Position numbers and translations under genes: made by a program. The notes under the pieces were generated by a model. It saw nothing but the letters and a program-made list of their open reading frames with translations, had not been told where the DNA came from and did no database searches. From the NCBI GenBank assembly GCA_026168455.1, contig CM047425.1:94181580-94245579 (forward strand): a stretch of 64,000 bases of DNA, in the 5' to 3' direction. Source of the DNA: Theocolax elegans. Lineage: Eukaryota; Arthropoda; Insecta; Hymenoptera; Cerocephalidae. Of this stretch, positions 27,526 to 40,900 are shown piece after piece (position 1 is the first letter of the stretch; every line of letters begins with the position of its first letter).

Positions 27526-27721
27526 ATTAACGTGTTCTTCAAGCAACTTTTGAGTTAAAGTCTTCTCCAAGCGATTTTTGAGTTAACGTGTTGTCCAAGC
27601 GAATTTTGAGTTAACGTGTTTTCCAAGCGATTTCTGAGTTAACATGTTCTCCAAACGAATTCTGAGTTAACGTGTTCTCCAAGCGAATTCTGAGTTAACG
27701 TATTTTCCAAGCGATTTCTGA
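27526..27721. repeat. 28-bp minisatellite, 7 units (right arm)
   Basis: Seven 28-bp units in inverse orientation to the left array. By their unit-specific variants they match left units 1, 2 (or 5), 6, 7, 8, 9 and 10. The missing block is therefore three contiguous units (3-5 or 2-4), consistent with one unequal exchange or slippage event after the arms formed. Confidence 0.95.
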
Positions 27722-27754
27722 GTTAGAATGTTTTTATTCGGAGGCGACGATATA

Positions 27755-29690
27755 ATAAGCACTATCAGATTCTCGCAGCCCTAATTGGGAAAAGGATAAA
27801 AATAAATCCTCAAAATTTTTTACTCAATGGTAATAGAAGAAAAAGTGTAAAAAAGAGTGAAGGAAGGCTACGGCGATTTGTAATCGCTTCTTGGCGGTCA
27901 GATGCACCAATGAAATTGATTTCGCGGCGTGTACGCAGCTCGCGATCAATTAATAAAAGGAAAATACGCTGTCAAGTCCGCGCGCGGGAAGACGGAGAGA
28001 CGGGCCACCTCCTCGAACGTGTATACGTAAATGTGTGTGTGTGTGGATGGATATATATACACACACACGCACACACACACACATACACACGCATATCCAT
28101 AATGCCGTGTAGCTGCGGGAGCAGCTTGTGTAAAGGGGAGGAGCAATCGATCAAGCTGTGGCGGCAGGGGCATCCAGTTCACGAGCGAATGCAAACTCGT
28201 TTATGCGCGGGCAGCCAGTCACGCTACGCCGATGACGTATTGCGAAATTCTGACAGTGCAGGACCGGCCGAGTGATGCATCATCGGCTAATTTGCAACTG
28301 AATCGCCTCGCGAGGACGTGACCACTCGCGTTCCCTTTTCTTCTTCCTACGTAACTACCTATACTTTTCTGAAAGGGAGAGAGAGAGAGAGAGAGTGAGA
28401 GAAAATCACCTTCGGAAGGAATTTCACGGGTTTTCGACTAAGGAGAGAGTTGGTAGTGCACTCGTGCGAATGTTATTTCGCTCGTTGGGGTGTAAGAGGT
28501 ATTTCGACAGTGTACATTTCACGGTTTGTGCAATTAATCGATCCTGGATTCCTGGCAGTGCATACAAGAATAAAATCTAGAAAGAAAAACCTTATTTCTT
28601 ATTACCTTAATATTTTCTTAAGCACTTCGGTGCAAGATCACAAATTTCATAACAGAAGACCTATACGAAAGGAAACAATATATCGACTGCGGAACAGCTT
28701 TGAAATTGCAAAACCAACATAGTTTAACTTATTCTTCATAAAAGCAAAATGAAAATATTTTACTTAGTGTAATATAATTTTGATAAAATAAAGTGTAACA
28801 TGCAGTTGATAAATGTAAATCTAGTAACTTTTTGACAAAAAATGTAATTTTCTTCTAGAACAAATTTTTGTACGATCATGTCTACAGTCGTCGTGTGCAT
28901 AATTCACTCAATCGAAATTTTATATATCTCTGTCCAAACCAATATTTTTAACAAAAACTTATAAAAAAAACGCGCCTTGCTATCGCGCAACATAGCAAAA
29001 CCTCGTAAAAGTATACGAGCGTTCGAAGCGACACAGTAGGAAAAGTGGCAAAGTGCCATTTATCGAAGCATCCTGAAAAATTTTGAAAAAAAGAACCCAA
29101 GACAGAATCGAACGCGAGGAAGTTCCCACAGCACAACCGCGATAAATCCTTCGTGTAGCTCCCTGGAACCGCTATCTATCCGCGCGAGCGGAATAAATAA
29201 ATTTCTGACTGCAGAGAGAAAGAGAGAGAGAGAGAGGAAAAGAGAGAGAATACATATATTCCTTTATATATACATATAACAACCCTCTAGTTCATCCCCT
29301 TAGGCGCAAAACGTCGGAAATTGCGAGGTCGCGCAATCGGAAATTTCCCCGAGTAATAACAATTTTACATATATAAAAGGGATATACGCGGGACATTCGA
29401 ATATCGCGCACTTACGCGCGATTGGATTCGCGTCTCCGCGGGCAAAATCGGTGCTCTCGCTCTGGCAATCATTCGTTCGTACCAGCTGTTGCACACTCGA
29501 GTGTAATATCGGCGAGAAAGCGCAAATTTCCCGGGCATACCCGGAGGCGCACAAAACACTCGGCGAATCATTTCCGTAGGTTCGATTGCCGAGGCGGGCT
29601 TCTCTGACTTTGAAAAACCGCGGGCAAATCACTCTCTTGTCTGTACATTCGCTGGACGAACTGACGGATGAATTACGGCGCTTCTGGAAT
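27755..29690. promoter_or_regulatory. Two GC-richer islands with CA and GA tracts
   Basis: GC-richer stretches lie at about 27,890-28,560 and 28,970-29,680. The first contains interrupted GT/CA runs at about 28,032-28,092 and a GA run at 28,377-28,396. The second begins with a GA-rich tract at 29,214-29,250. No coding exon is recognised. AT-rich DNA separates them. Regulatory function is inference. Confidence 0.25.
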
Positions 29691-31900
29691 TTTATCGCAC
29701 TCTTGAGGATGACGGATTTTATGTGCTCTTTTTTTTTGCAACCCGTTGCGAACTCTATGGAGAAATGGATATTGTTGATCTCTTTTTTAGAATATTTGTT
29801 GGTTGTCGGAAGTTTTATTTAATTCGTGAGCTTCTACTTTTTGATTTAACGATCTGTGTAAAACTTATTTATACAAAAAGTACTTTGGTTTTAAATAAAA
29901 ATAACGTTTAGTTTCTATGATCCAAATATAATTTTAATATTTATAAAACATTACTTAGTTGCATGCTTTAATAATATTAAATATGAAAACGATTACATAT
30001 AGGGAAAACAAAGATGTAGACTTAATTACACATAATTACTAAAATAAAGTGACTGAATTTTTATTTCTTAAATACTTATAAATTTTGAATATTTATATAG
30101 TGGAAATGCAATTTATTTTATGTAAAATATCAATAATATTAAGTGAACTGAATAAAAATCATAAATTCGGTACTCTGCATCAATTAAAAGGTCTTATTAT
30201 TTGTAAAGTAATATATCACAAATTTTATCTATCGTTATCTTTTTGCAAATCTCGTTCTCTAATCTACCTGGTGTATACTCGTGCCATTTGGAAGTAAAAT
30301 ATAGTGAGTGATACAACTGATTTATGCAGTTATTATTCGTTTTATATACCTATATGTAACACAACTTGCAAAACTATAACAAATATCGTCTACACAACGT
30401 TTGGTGTAAGTTGAAATTACAACAGTAAGTTTCTATATACACAGTAATACGGATCCCGTTTCGCTAGTATAACAATAGATAACTATTCACTATAGTACCA
30501 CTACCACTACATAGTTATCCACGTAATCCATCATTCTCTTCTTAAATGTCAATATTTATTCTAAAAGACCAGCACGTAGTCACGAATTTCTCACCGGTTA
30601 ATCTTTAAGATTACACCTTCAATAATCAGTTTATACACTCCAGTATTTATTTGCAGTCCAATTTTAATACACATATACATTTAATAATTAAACGTTAATA
30701 AATATCTCGCAGAGATGTAAGCAACAATCAGATATAATACCTGGTGAAATAGTTGATAATCGCGAAGTATCGATTTTAAATATCGGGATTCGCGTACAAC
30801 CTTTACACTTAACTAATGCACCTTTCGCTAAATACGTATACACTTTTTCAAGGGAATAAAAGAGGAAAGCTATCGCGCGCATAATTTATCCTAAGCTTCG
30901 AGCCATTACTCTTGCCTCGATAAATCTCGATCCTAATCTTGATTTATCATCGCGCGATACACTTATCGCGTATTCAGACATATATTATACATACACGACT
31001 GTACGATCCACCCAATACCGATCGTTTCCTGCACCGAGGGTCGGCTCGCGAAAATGAACATGGAGCATGATCGTCATATTCTGTGTGACTGATCGTCAAA
31101 GATATGAATTTGCGAGAGTAGGTTATAAACCTTCTTGCGTTGACTCAATCCACTCGACTCGACATTTTGATTTTGAGCTAACTTTATATTTAGTATCACT
31201 TTCAAGTTAATGTAAATGTTGTAACTTGTATGTATTTGCGTAAGTGTAAAATTACTTAAATTATGTATAGTAACTAATTAATTTATACAAATACTTTCCT
31301 CGAATATACGTCTTATCTATAGAGAAAGTTATTATTATTCCTGATTTTAAAAAAATTCAAAGATTACAATAGATATGTCATTAGGACAATTACACGTTTA
31401 AGCCGATTATCTATGTACAAACTTAAAAATTCAATTGTATTTTCTTATTAAATTTCAATGATCTTTCTATCTCGTAAACTTAGGTAAATCATTGCCGTTA
31501 AATGAGTAGTTACTAGTTATTTAAAAAATTATAAAATCGCAAATTGAGTAAAATATTATATGTAAAATTTGTATATATTTGAACAGAAGGACGCTAATTA
31601 ACCATAACTATGAAATATGTATGTATGTATGTATAAATTCTGACCCTTTTACCCATTCGTTGATTAATTGAAAAGGTAATTGTTACGAGAGCTGACCATC
31701 TTTAAAAAATGATACGTGTAGCTGTACAGAGGGACGTTAGAGGTAGGCGTACCAGCCCGTTCACATATGCAAACACGCATTCATTCAATCGAATGGATAT
31801 ATACAGAGACCTCAAGATATATGCATAATGCACATACGCGTATCAGCGTAGACAAATACACGTACTATGCTAGGGGATATCGAACAAGAGTCGTCGAGTG
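29691..31900. other. AT-rich non-coding DNA
   Basis: No gene is recognised. A short (TATG)n run lies at about 31,617-31,634 and a small GC-richer patch near 31,000-31,100. Confidence 0.55.
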
Positions 31901-32290
31901 AATGTATAGATGTATATATATACGGAGGGGCACACACAAGACTCGCACACGGCACACCGGGCTGCATGTTATAATTCTCGTGCAATTTGCGCGCAACGAA
32001 CCACCCGCAGAAACCTATAATGCCGCGGTATTCCGTAATTTATCGACGCTATAATAATTATCCGACGGGGCCGTGCGCGGGCGCTCTCCTTCTCGAGCCT
32101 CGCTCCTTGCGGACTATCGCAATTATAGTAATGATCCGTGCCTGTATAAACAACAGCCACGTTATAAACCATGGCTATCGGGCAGATGTACGGCTTGGGT
32201 AATATAAATGACAGGCCGCGATCGCGTATACAGGTGCCAGGCTCTGGTTAAAACTCGACGTCTCGACCTTTTCGCGGGGATTTTCCTAAC
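31901..32290. promoter_or_regulatory. GC-richer island with several TTAT/ATAA cores
   Basis: Within CG-rich DNA there are multiple short AT cores: gttataattc, cctataatgcc, gtaatttatcgacg, gctataataatt and gttataaaccatgg. An E-box-like caggtg lies near 32,232. Clustered ATAA/TTAT cores in GC-rich context are the shape expected of homeodomain-responsive regulatory DNA, but no specific factor can be named from sequence alone. Confidence 0.3.
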
Positions 32291-33170
32291 GGTACATTTT
32301 TACTCCCTATGTAACTAATATTAACTGATCTTTTACTAAATAGACTTTTTCTTATCTTTCACTATTTTATATACTCAACCTTTTTTTTATAATATCGTGA
32401 GCTAATTTTATCAAAGGAGTTTACTCAACGGCTTGAAATCATAATAAAATTGTAATAATAAACGAATTGAATTTTATCACGTCTAATAGTGGGAAATTGA
32501 TCATTGTAATAAATTGTTCATACACAGTATTACTATCAAGTAGATTTATACTTTCACCAAGAAAAGTAGTTGGTATTACTTAACAAACACTCGAATCGTA
32601 CACCTATACAGTATCATTGAAAATAGCTAATTCCGTACAATTATAAAGTAAATTTGATATAGAGTACGATAGAAAGGCTCGATACGTTGTAATTTATATT
32701 AGATTTTGTTAGTTATTTATATAATATTAAATATATAATTAATGTGCTCATTAGATAGGTCGAAGTGACAGGTTTATTACAAAGCAAATGGCACGTAAAT
32801 TCAGGATATAATAAGCGTGAAAAGGAAAAGAAAAGTGCGGAGTCATTAAAAATAGATTTTCAGGCTCGTTAATCAAAGAGTGTCATTAATAATAAATGAT
32901 AAATGAGCCCGAATGATAAAAGGCTTCGCTAGATATATCCAAGAGTGCGGAATAAATTAAATAATAATTTTATCGAGATGTCAAAAGGTGAAAGCGAAGT
33001 CGAGTTAAATTGCAATGTCCCTGGGTATAACCGTGTTTCCTCGACATATTGCCCAAGTATACGACAAACGAAAGGAAAAGGATAAAAAAGAAAAAAATAA
33101 AGAATAATCGACAACACCCTCTTTTTGCCTCTGCGCGGAGAACGAGAGATCTCGTTGGCTTTTACACACC
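32291..33170. other. AT-rich non-coding DNA
   Basis: Nothing recognised. Confidence 0.6.
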
Positions 33171-33410
33171 GCACTAAGTGTTCTTATCGAGCTTCCGGAT
33201 CGGGTTTGCGCATTTTGCACGCGAAAGCCTGTGTATCTGTAAATACTCGGCTGTCTTCCCTATCCTGACATTAATGTATTCTCAGATCTATGATTATCAT
33301 ACCTACCGGCGGGGCTATTTCATTTTAATGCCTCGAAAATTTATTTGATAGCGCGTGCGCGCAAAAGAATATCGACGTGTATTACCCCATGAATAATAGC
33401 CAGGTAGTCC

Positions 33411-33443
<33 letters not shown>

Positions 33444-33660
33444 TAAGCACTTATTCATTCCTCGGAGTAACGTGATGTACTGCACAAGCGGCCCAACTAT
33501 ACGGTATCGATTACACGCTCCTGCAGATGTTCATTTTCCTTCGGCTTGTAAAATCCTTCGTTAAAATTGTAGCGAATGCGTGAATAGCGGTTTCAAGCTG
33601 TACGATCATATTCATTGGCATCTATATATATATATATGACTATAAATTGCACGAGAAAGA
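33171..33660. promoter_or_regulatory. GC-richer island with GA tract and TGACTATAAAT
   Basis: A GA tract at 33,411-33,442 lies in a GC-richer stretch. The recurrent 11-mer TGACTATAAAT is at 33,637-33,647, right after a TA run. Regulatory function is inference. Confidence 0.3.
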
Positions 33661-34560
33661 AATTAGCGCGGAAAACTCGTATCATGTTAATGATACCTTC
33701 ATTCTTTACTATTACTTTTTCTCCTTCCACGTTCTGATCAATATTATTATTCATAATGATTAATTGACTTTAATTTCGTAATATCGTTTCTCGAACAGTT
33801 TTATGATATCGTTGATGTAACGTTACAATGATTAAATTGTTGTACTGCTCTGAGATTTTCTTTTTTTTTTTTCATTTTATTACAACGTCCAAGGTATTGT
33901 TCATAACGAATTAACAATGGAACTGTGTACTTTTTTATATTACTATACCGGATTCATTGTTTACGTATATAATGACGTGCATTTGTTCTATACGGTTATT
34001 TTATTCGTTAATTAAATATTGATTTATTTTATATGTATTTTTCATATATATAAACATATCCCAATAATTTAATTTCATATTGGACTTTTTATTCTTCTGT
34101 TTTTTTATGTACCTCTATCGACATACAATTTATTTACATTATAAATGGCCGAAAGGAGAAATATTTGTTAAATTATTTGTTATTTTTTAAATATTTGTTT
34201 AGAAACATAAAATATAACGATTTGAAAATAAAACAGTAGTATTTATAAATATTCCAAAATTGCATTTCCTATATAGTAATAAATATCCACAGTTGACGGG
34301 AAAATCGTCATTTTTAAAATAAATATTTAAAAACTATCAATATGAAAACTAATCATCAAAGGAATGATTAAACTAAAATGATAGACGCACCAATACGTCT
34401 TTTAATATGGAAAGTCTATTTGTATCAATCTGCATTTATACGAAAATGATTATTGCACTGAATGCTCAACAAAAGCTGAAGCAATTATGATTCTCGAACG
34501 CATATGTGTAAAAAAAGCAATCCGGTGCCCTACAATCCTTCATCAACTGACTCTCCAGGC
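33661..34560. other. AT-rich non-coding DNA
   Basis: Nothing recognised. Confidence 0.6.
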
Positions 34561-34817
34561 CAAAACTCGTCTCGTTGGATCTACAGGGGAAAAAAGGACC
34601 TCTGTCACTCGAGACACTTCATCACACTTTGGTAGCTACTAACCCGAGCAGCGATTTTATTATATGCGGTAATCTGAAAGGGCGAGGGAATAATAACATA
34701 GAAAGAGAGAGACAAAGATAAAGTGAAAAAAGAGTCAGGCCGGTATATTGAAAGGGACGATCCACATGGCTAAGATTACACCGTGTCAGCTGATACGTCG
34801 TGGCGCATGCTCGACCA

Positions 34818-34863
<46 letters not shown>

Positions 34864-35200
34864 ACCCTTTCACTCTCAATGAGAGAGTGTGTGTGAGAGA
34901 GAGAGAGAAAGGGGCGGGAGAAGGGGAGGGGGGGGGGGGGGGTCGAGTTCACAGCAGTCTCTGGGGCTGTCAGCGTTGTCAGCGATTAGGCACGCGTTGT
35001 CAGCCGCTGAAAAGGGTTCATTAGATTACGGAACACTTGCCGACCGCGTCAGCGACTGTCAGACATCTCAGAGGAGAAAGATCGCGACGTTTCGTCCGAA
35101 CGTTTGCTCTCTTTTCTTGCGATTTTCTGCCGAATATACGGCACATAATTAGCTTCCCGGCTTCCCATAAAATGCTATTACTCGGGTAGCTACCATTTTA
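34561..35200. promoter_or_regulatory. GC-richer island with CT/GA hairpin and G15 run
   Basis: A (CT)n tract at about 34,822-34,863 is followed by a GA-rich tract at about 34,879-34,914. The two can pair through cactctc and gagagtg, forming a long potential hairpin. A run of 15 G lies at 34,928-34,942. Downstream, gtcagcg words recur (34,970-35,055). No credible coding frame exists. The sequence could adopt non-B structures; any regulatory role is inference. Confidence 0.35.
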
Positions 35201-36860
35201 CGCCTACCTAAAGATTCATATAGACGCCTCTTTTTATAGATGTAAATGGATCTGGAATCCAATGTAAAGGACGAGGGGAGTACATTATCAGAGCACCGCT
35301 ACTATTATTTCGTATATTATATTTGTTTTTGTTGAAGCTTGAATATATAGTTACATATGGATATTAGGATGTGCATCGAATGATTATTTATATTACTTAT
35401 TGGAATTACAATTGATCGACTGTATCATAATGAAATTTGTTTTGTAAATTAAGTTATTAATTTGCATATTATACAACAAATATTTATGAAACACTGCATT
35501 AGCTATGTGTTTAATACTATTCTGGCAACTTCGACCATATTTTTTTTGCTTTAGTTACATATTTTCTGGAATTAACTTATCAATCTCCTCTCCAAATATT
35601 CGCATATACATATACATAGTTGTATGAAGGGAAAAGGTGTGCGTAACATCGATTACACACGATATTGACTTGTACTTGTGGGCGGAAAACGAGCGCGTCC
35701 AAACGCAGACGAGAACGCAGATTCAAGCGTGTGACAGAGATGAGATACGAGTCAGAGATAAACACGCGATACATACGTATACACACTTTTACAGTGAATC
35801 GTCGTGAGAAGCCAATAATTGCACGCGCGACGTAAAATGCTGTTGCTTTGTTTATTCGCATATGTGTATAATGATGTGATTTCACGCCATCATAATTTTA
35901 AAGCTTAACGCAGTAGCACTTGATTTATCAAAATTCAATCAGATAGAATTGCGGGTTATAATCTTTTGTTTAAGGGAAACTATTAAGTACTAGATTACAA
36001 GTTAACAAGATTAAACTGTACACTAATTTTCGCATAGATCTTTACAAAATTATACAATCGTTAGGTGACGATATTTACTTTGTCTTGAAACAAAAGTTAC
36101 ATACAAATAAATATTTGAAATACCTAGTTCTTCTTCGAGATCATTTTTAAAACCTAGACTTTTAGTAATAGACCTAGACCATATAATAATACAAATACAC
36201 ATTTGCAAATAATTATGCCTTCTTTAATAAAATTTTATATATTTGCAAAACATTGATTATAAATCACGTAATTGATTAAAAAGGATGATATGTGTTGCAA
36301 TTCTTCATAGAAAAATTGGCAATTAAAAAAAGCCCATTTTAAAAAAAGGGAAAAAACAAAAATTATACAAAAAATTAGGCATGTTAAATGATTACACGTC
36401 TTTTTCTTACAGACAAGTAAATAAATTGAAAGATACTTGATGCAGAATAATGATTGACAAGGAATATTATAAAGCTGAATAGATTATATAAATAATAAAT
36501 TTTAATAGAAAATTTTGCAAAATAAAATTGACAGAACGAGTTAATAGTAGAATACAAAGCAAACGCTTACACCCCTATATTTGCATCGGCAACTTGAGCG
36601 CGCCCCTTGATCAATCAAATTAGGGATCCAGGAATTTAAGCGCACCCTTATAGGTTGCGAAAATATTCAAAAAATTCTTTTGTTATTCAACTTAATGATT
36701 CAAAACTTTTGTGATATAATTGTGACTAGTAAAATTTATAAACATTTTTGGAAATTTTCAACAAAATAGGAATAATTTAACCAAAATTAAGCGGTTAAAG
36801 GCAGTTACATGTATAAAAATTATAGTGTTCGATGTCAAATGTTCCATGTTAATAAAAAAT
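35201..36860. other. AT-rich non-coding DNA
   Basis: A slightly GC-richer patch lies at about 35,680-35,850. No gene or clear repeat is recognised. Confidence 0.55.
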
Positions 36861-36863
36861 TTT

Positions 36864-37498
36864 TTTGAAATAAAATGAATCTATCGTTCGTATATATGTA
36901 TATAATATAATATCGGTCTCTCCGAACTAAATAATTTACTTTTAGATTAAAACAGGCCTATTGTACTCTTTGTCCACTATGGTTGGTGGAATTTCCCAGA
37001 GCACAACCTTTTTTAAAAAACAATTAAAGGCGTTTCGTTCTCGATCTCCAGCTTGGCTTGCTTTAATCTAAAAGTAAATTATTTAATTCGGAGAGACCGA
37101 TATTATATTATATACATATATACGAACGATAGATTCATTTTATTTCAAATAACTGGCAACTCGGTTGCGCACGTCGCACTCTGGCTGGTGGTTTTTCCCA
37201 CCACCAGATGGAGACGACCATCTCTCTACACTCGTTGGAGAGATCGTCGTCTCTTTTCTATATATATAGCCGCAGAACATCTTGCTGGCGTCGCATATCA
37301 TCTTGCGACAGGCGTCTAAGGTAAGATCTCCAGTTCCTTACTGAGGAGTCCAAGCTGGAGATCGAGGACGAAACACCTTTAATTGTTTTTAAAAAAAGGC
37401 TGTGCTCTGGGAAATTCCACCAACCATAGTGGACAATAGGCCTGCTTTAATCTAAAAGTAAATTATTTAATTCGGAGAGACCGATATTATATTATATA
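36864..37498. mobile_element. Nested inverted-repeat composite element
   Basis: Block A (36,864-36,951, 88 bp) has an inverted copy at 37,062-37,149 (88 bp) with a single visible mismatch. Block B lies between them on the minus strand (36,952-37,056). It recurs on the plus strand at 37,350-37,445, nine bases shorter, directly followed by a partial inverted A at 37,446-37,498. A unique core (37,150-37,349) holds two strong hairpins. The order A, B(-), A', core, B(+), A'' can fold in several alternative ways. It is probably a rearranged non-autonomous transposon or a nested pair of insertions. No transposase is seen. Block B relates it to 23,153-23,238. Confidence 0.75.
37185..37253. other. Two adjacent strong hairpins
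   Basis: Hairpin 1: ctggtgg (37,185) pairs with ccaccag (ends 37,207) around a 9-nt loop. Hairpin 2: gagacgaccatctctc (37,211-37,226) pairs with gagagatcgtcgtctc (37,238-37,253), a 16-bp stem with one mismatch and an 11-nt loop. Both lie in the core of the nested element. Possible roles include a structured RNA or a transposase-recognition site; neither is shown. Confidence 0.7.
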
Positions 37499-39170
37499 AA
37501 AATTTTTTTTATTTGACAAGTATTTATTTAAAAAGTTTTTTATTTATCAAAAAAAAGAAATCTTAAAAAATTAATTTGTTGCATAAATAACAATGTTTTA
37601 AACAATGTTTATTTTTTAATAATTTTCAAATAAAAAAATTATTACTTTTTAATAATATTCTAATAAAGAAAAAAACCTTGTTTAAATAAAAAGCTTATGT
37701 AAAGGTTAAACAATTATTTGAAAAAATACTCATGAAAAATTTCATATAAATCCGTAAATTATTGTGACGCAAAGAGAGCATTGGCACCGAACACTAATTT
37801 TATAATACATTTTTCTGCATTGAAATAGTTATATTGAAAATTTCCAGAAAATTATATATTTTTACTATGAATATACGAAAATTTTAGATCGATGAAAAAC
37901 AAAAAAAGTTTTCACATATTTTTACAATCTGACCCCACCTTTAAATATAGTTTAAGTGAGTAGGGCTCCAGACGCAAGTATAGATTTGTCCGAAACATAT
38001 CACACAGACGTACATACATATAACTTATTAAATTACTTAGATCTACATAAATTATGAATTTCTACGAGGCTTATTAAAAAATTTAGTATGTATTTTATAT
38101 AAGTAATTTTCTAATAAAATAATTCAAATTGAATAAAAAGTGTCCGTAAATGGGCACTATAAAAAGTTAATATTAACTATAGGGGTAGGATTAAATTGCA
38201 CATAATATAAGTAATGGATGATCAATGCAACTTAAATTTAACTGCTTATAATTTCGATTTTCATATTTTAACGGTATTTTATCTTTCCTATGAACACGCA
38301 AGTTCCGTGTTCGGAGGTTCGTGGACCGCATGATGAAATCGTGACTAACGCACAACTCTGAAAATGGATGTACGATCGCGTTCAGCGCTATATTTACGGA
38401 GTTTTCGTGTACTATGCCATAATGATGGCATATTGCGAAATACACCGGAGGGAGTCGAATAGTAAAATATGATTGCGTGTGTACGTTCGGTGTTTATGAC
38501 CACTAAAGAAGCGAACCTTGTACGTGATAATCTCAGGTTATGCTACTTTAATTGCATATTATTAATATACATAAAGTTACTCAAACTTTTTCATGATGTC
38601 TAACTTTAATTTGTACGAACCTCACATCAATATGTTTCGTAATAAAAAAGCTGTTGCATATTGTATAAGTGAAAAAATTTATCTCGTAATTTAATATTAT
38701 TTTATATAAATTTAAATATTAAATGAAATTTTCACTCGCAGATGATAACATTAATCACAGGAATCTAATAACGTGACTTAATAAATATTGTAACTTAGGT
38801 AATGTAGAACAACCGTAAAATTTTTATATATTCAGCATTTCATTAGATTTGACCTATAATTTTTCATTGAAATCGGTGTTAAATTAGTATAAGAATTCAC
38901 GTGACGTTGCAACTTAGAGAATGCCAATGTAATGTATAATATATTGGACGTATAATATAAAATAGCCAACGTAGAAAGTGTTACATGATTAATAAGATTG
39001 AAATGTAGAATCTAAGAATCGATCTTGTTATACGGAAACTATAGATCTTCACTTTTCTTAGTTGAATATGAGTGGTATTATATCGGTTTTACGTAGGTGC
39101 CCTAGCGAATTGATTAAATATACACCAGACGGTTATATATTTCGCTGGAATAAATAAAATAAGAGTGACG
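37499..39170. other. AT-rich non-coding DNA with small GC-richer patch
   Basis: A GC-richer patch lies at about 38,280-38,470. The remainder is very AT-rich with many A and T runs. No gene is recognised. Confidence 0.55.
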
Positions 39171-40900
39171 ATAAAAGCAATCGGATACGTGTACACGGTG
39201 GAGTCGAGGAAACGAATATCCATCGTCATTATGCATACATTGGCTCGTGTCGTGTCTATATGACACCCGAAGGCATCGCTTGTCTCGATGAATATTTCCA
39301 ATATATATATATATATATATATACATAGGTATAAGCTCGACAATTCCAGGCGCACGTCAAACCTTCGGGCTAGCGTATTACCAAGACTCGAAATTCGTCA
39401 AAGTCGACGTTATACCCGTGTTGTCACTCGGCGTCTTTTTCTATACCCGGTGTGTAACGTGAAAATGCATTAGCAGGAGAGACCGAGAGAAGCTGAGAGG
39501 GAGAGAGACACTTGACAATCGTAAGTCAATCTTCCCTACGGTTCATCGGCGCGGGCGAACGGTTTTAGCATGTAGATCGCGCGCGCATGCAAAGACCTTC
39601 GAGCGCGCGTGACTGACATATAAATCTGCTGCGAATTCACTCGGCGTTGACTGAAAAATTTTCCCTTTCAAATAGTCTCGCCCTCTCGCTTCCTCCTCCT
39701 CCTCCTCCTCCTCCTCCTCCTCCCGCGACTCTCTGCCACACGGTATTTGTGCGTGGTAGCTCACGATTTTTCGAAATCAACCAACGTACTTTGCTTCTTC
39801 GCACACTTTATTCTTTCTCTACTTCGTTCGCTTTTATTTTAACTTGATTCGTTGAAATATTTATGTAATATTAATTTATTGCCGCTTATGTGTTAACGTT
39901 ATACTGACTAAATGTCTTTATTTACCGGTTCATTGATAATTGTATGCAGATAGACATTCGTAATTTATGAGAAAATGTGTATAATTGAGGGCGAGGAAAC
40001 GAAAGAGTTGATGTATATATATATAATCGATTAAACACAAAGTCATCTGCCCGCAAAACTAACGAGCCAACGATCGTAAATCAAGCGCATCAGACGTAAG
40101 CCACCCTGCAGTCGAACGTTACACCAGGTACTCGTTGATTCGCATTGAATAGAGAAATATGACATCGGAAACTGTCGCGCAAAATAGTTCGGGTCGCACT
40201 CGAGCCCATATTACCTTGTTCAAGAGAGGTTTCGACAAAAGGATTTTTTCCCGCGTACTGACTCGAGGAGTCAGTTTGGATATACACACTCAATCGCAAG
40301 GGGCACCTACACGGTAGCTCACCTTAATAAAAAAGTAAAAAAAAAAATAATGAAATAAAAGAGAATATATAAAAGCATTCGCGGAGCTCTTCCGTCAAGC
40401 GCCTCACCAAGTGTAGGTACGTGTGCACTCCAAGCGGGTTAAAGTTTCCTCTATAACACTCGAGTCACCCGGTAATAGAGACACGTACGGCCCCTCCTCG
40501 TGGTGTATTACATACAACAATAACACCAGGAGCATCTGGCGCGGCCACATTGTCATCGGCAGTCGATAGCGCACCTAGAACCCGACACTGCCGGTGACGT
40601 TTATGAGCGATGTATCCTCTAGAGAGTACGAGAGAGAGACTCCGAGAGACTAAGAGAGACCGAGAGATACCGAGAGAGAGAGAAAGAGGAACCTCTATCT
40701 CGCGTCTGAAATATCCCTCTGCGGCCGATGCGGCTTTTTTAATACACGGTTTACGTTTCATCGACGTGATACCCTTCTCCGGTCTCGCGACGCTTTTTTA
40801 AACGTCTCCTACTCCTTCCCCCCACTTTCGAGCTGTCGCTTCCTCTTCGTGCGGTTTTTTACACCGGGCTCTTAGGGTAAGTGTTTTTTCTGAAAGTGAG
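39171..40900. promoter_or_regulatory. GC-richer islands with (TCC)n and GA tracts
   Basis: A TA run at about 39,299-39,322, a (TCC)n array at 39,690-39,723 and GA-rich sequence at about 40,621-40,690 lie in GC-richer DNA split by AT-rich sequence around 39,840-40,060. Proline-rich and glutamate-rich frames are translations of the TCC array. No gene is recognised. Confidence 0.25.
39690..39723. repeat. (TCC)n trinucleotide repeat
   Basis: About eleven consecutive TCC triplets, giving false poly-Pro (plus) and poly-Glu (minus) frames. Confidence 0.9.

Noticed and set aside
36572..38187. Possible 1.6-kb transposon bounded by acccctata and its complement
   Set aside because: Only about nine bases match and no target-site duplication is present; this is within chance for AT-rich DNA.
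39543..39847. Poly-proline and poly-glutamate frames
   Set aside because: Both are the (TCC)n repeat translated on opposite strands.
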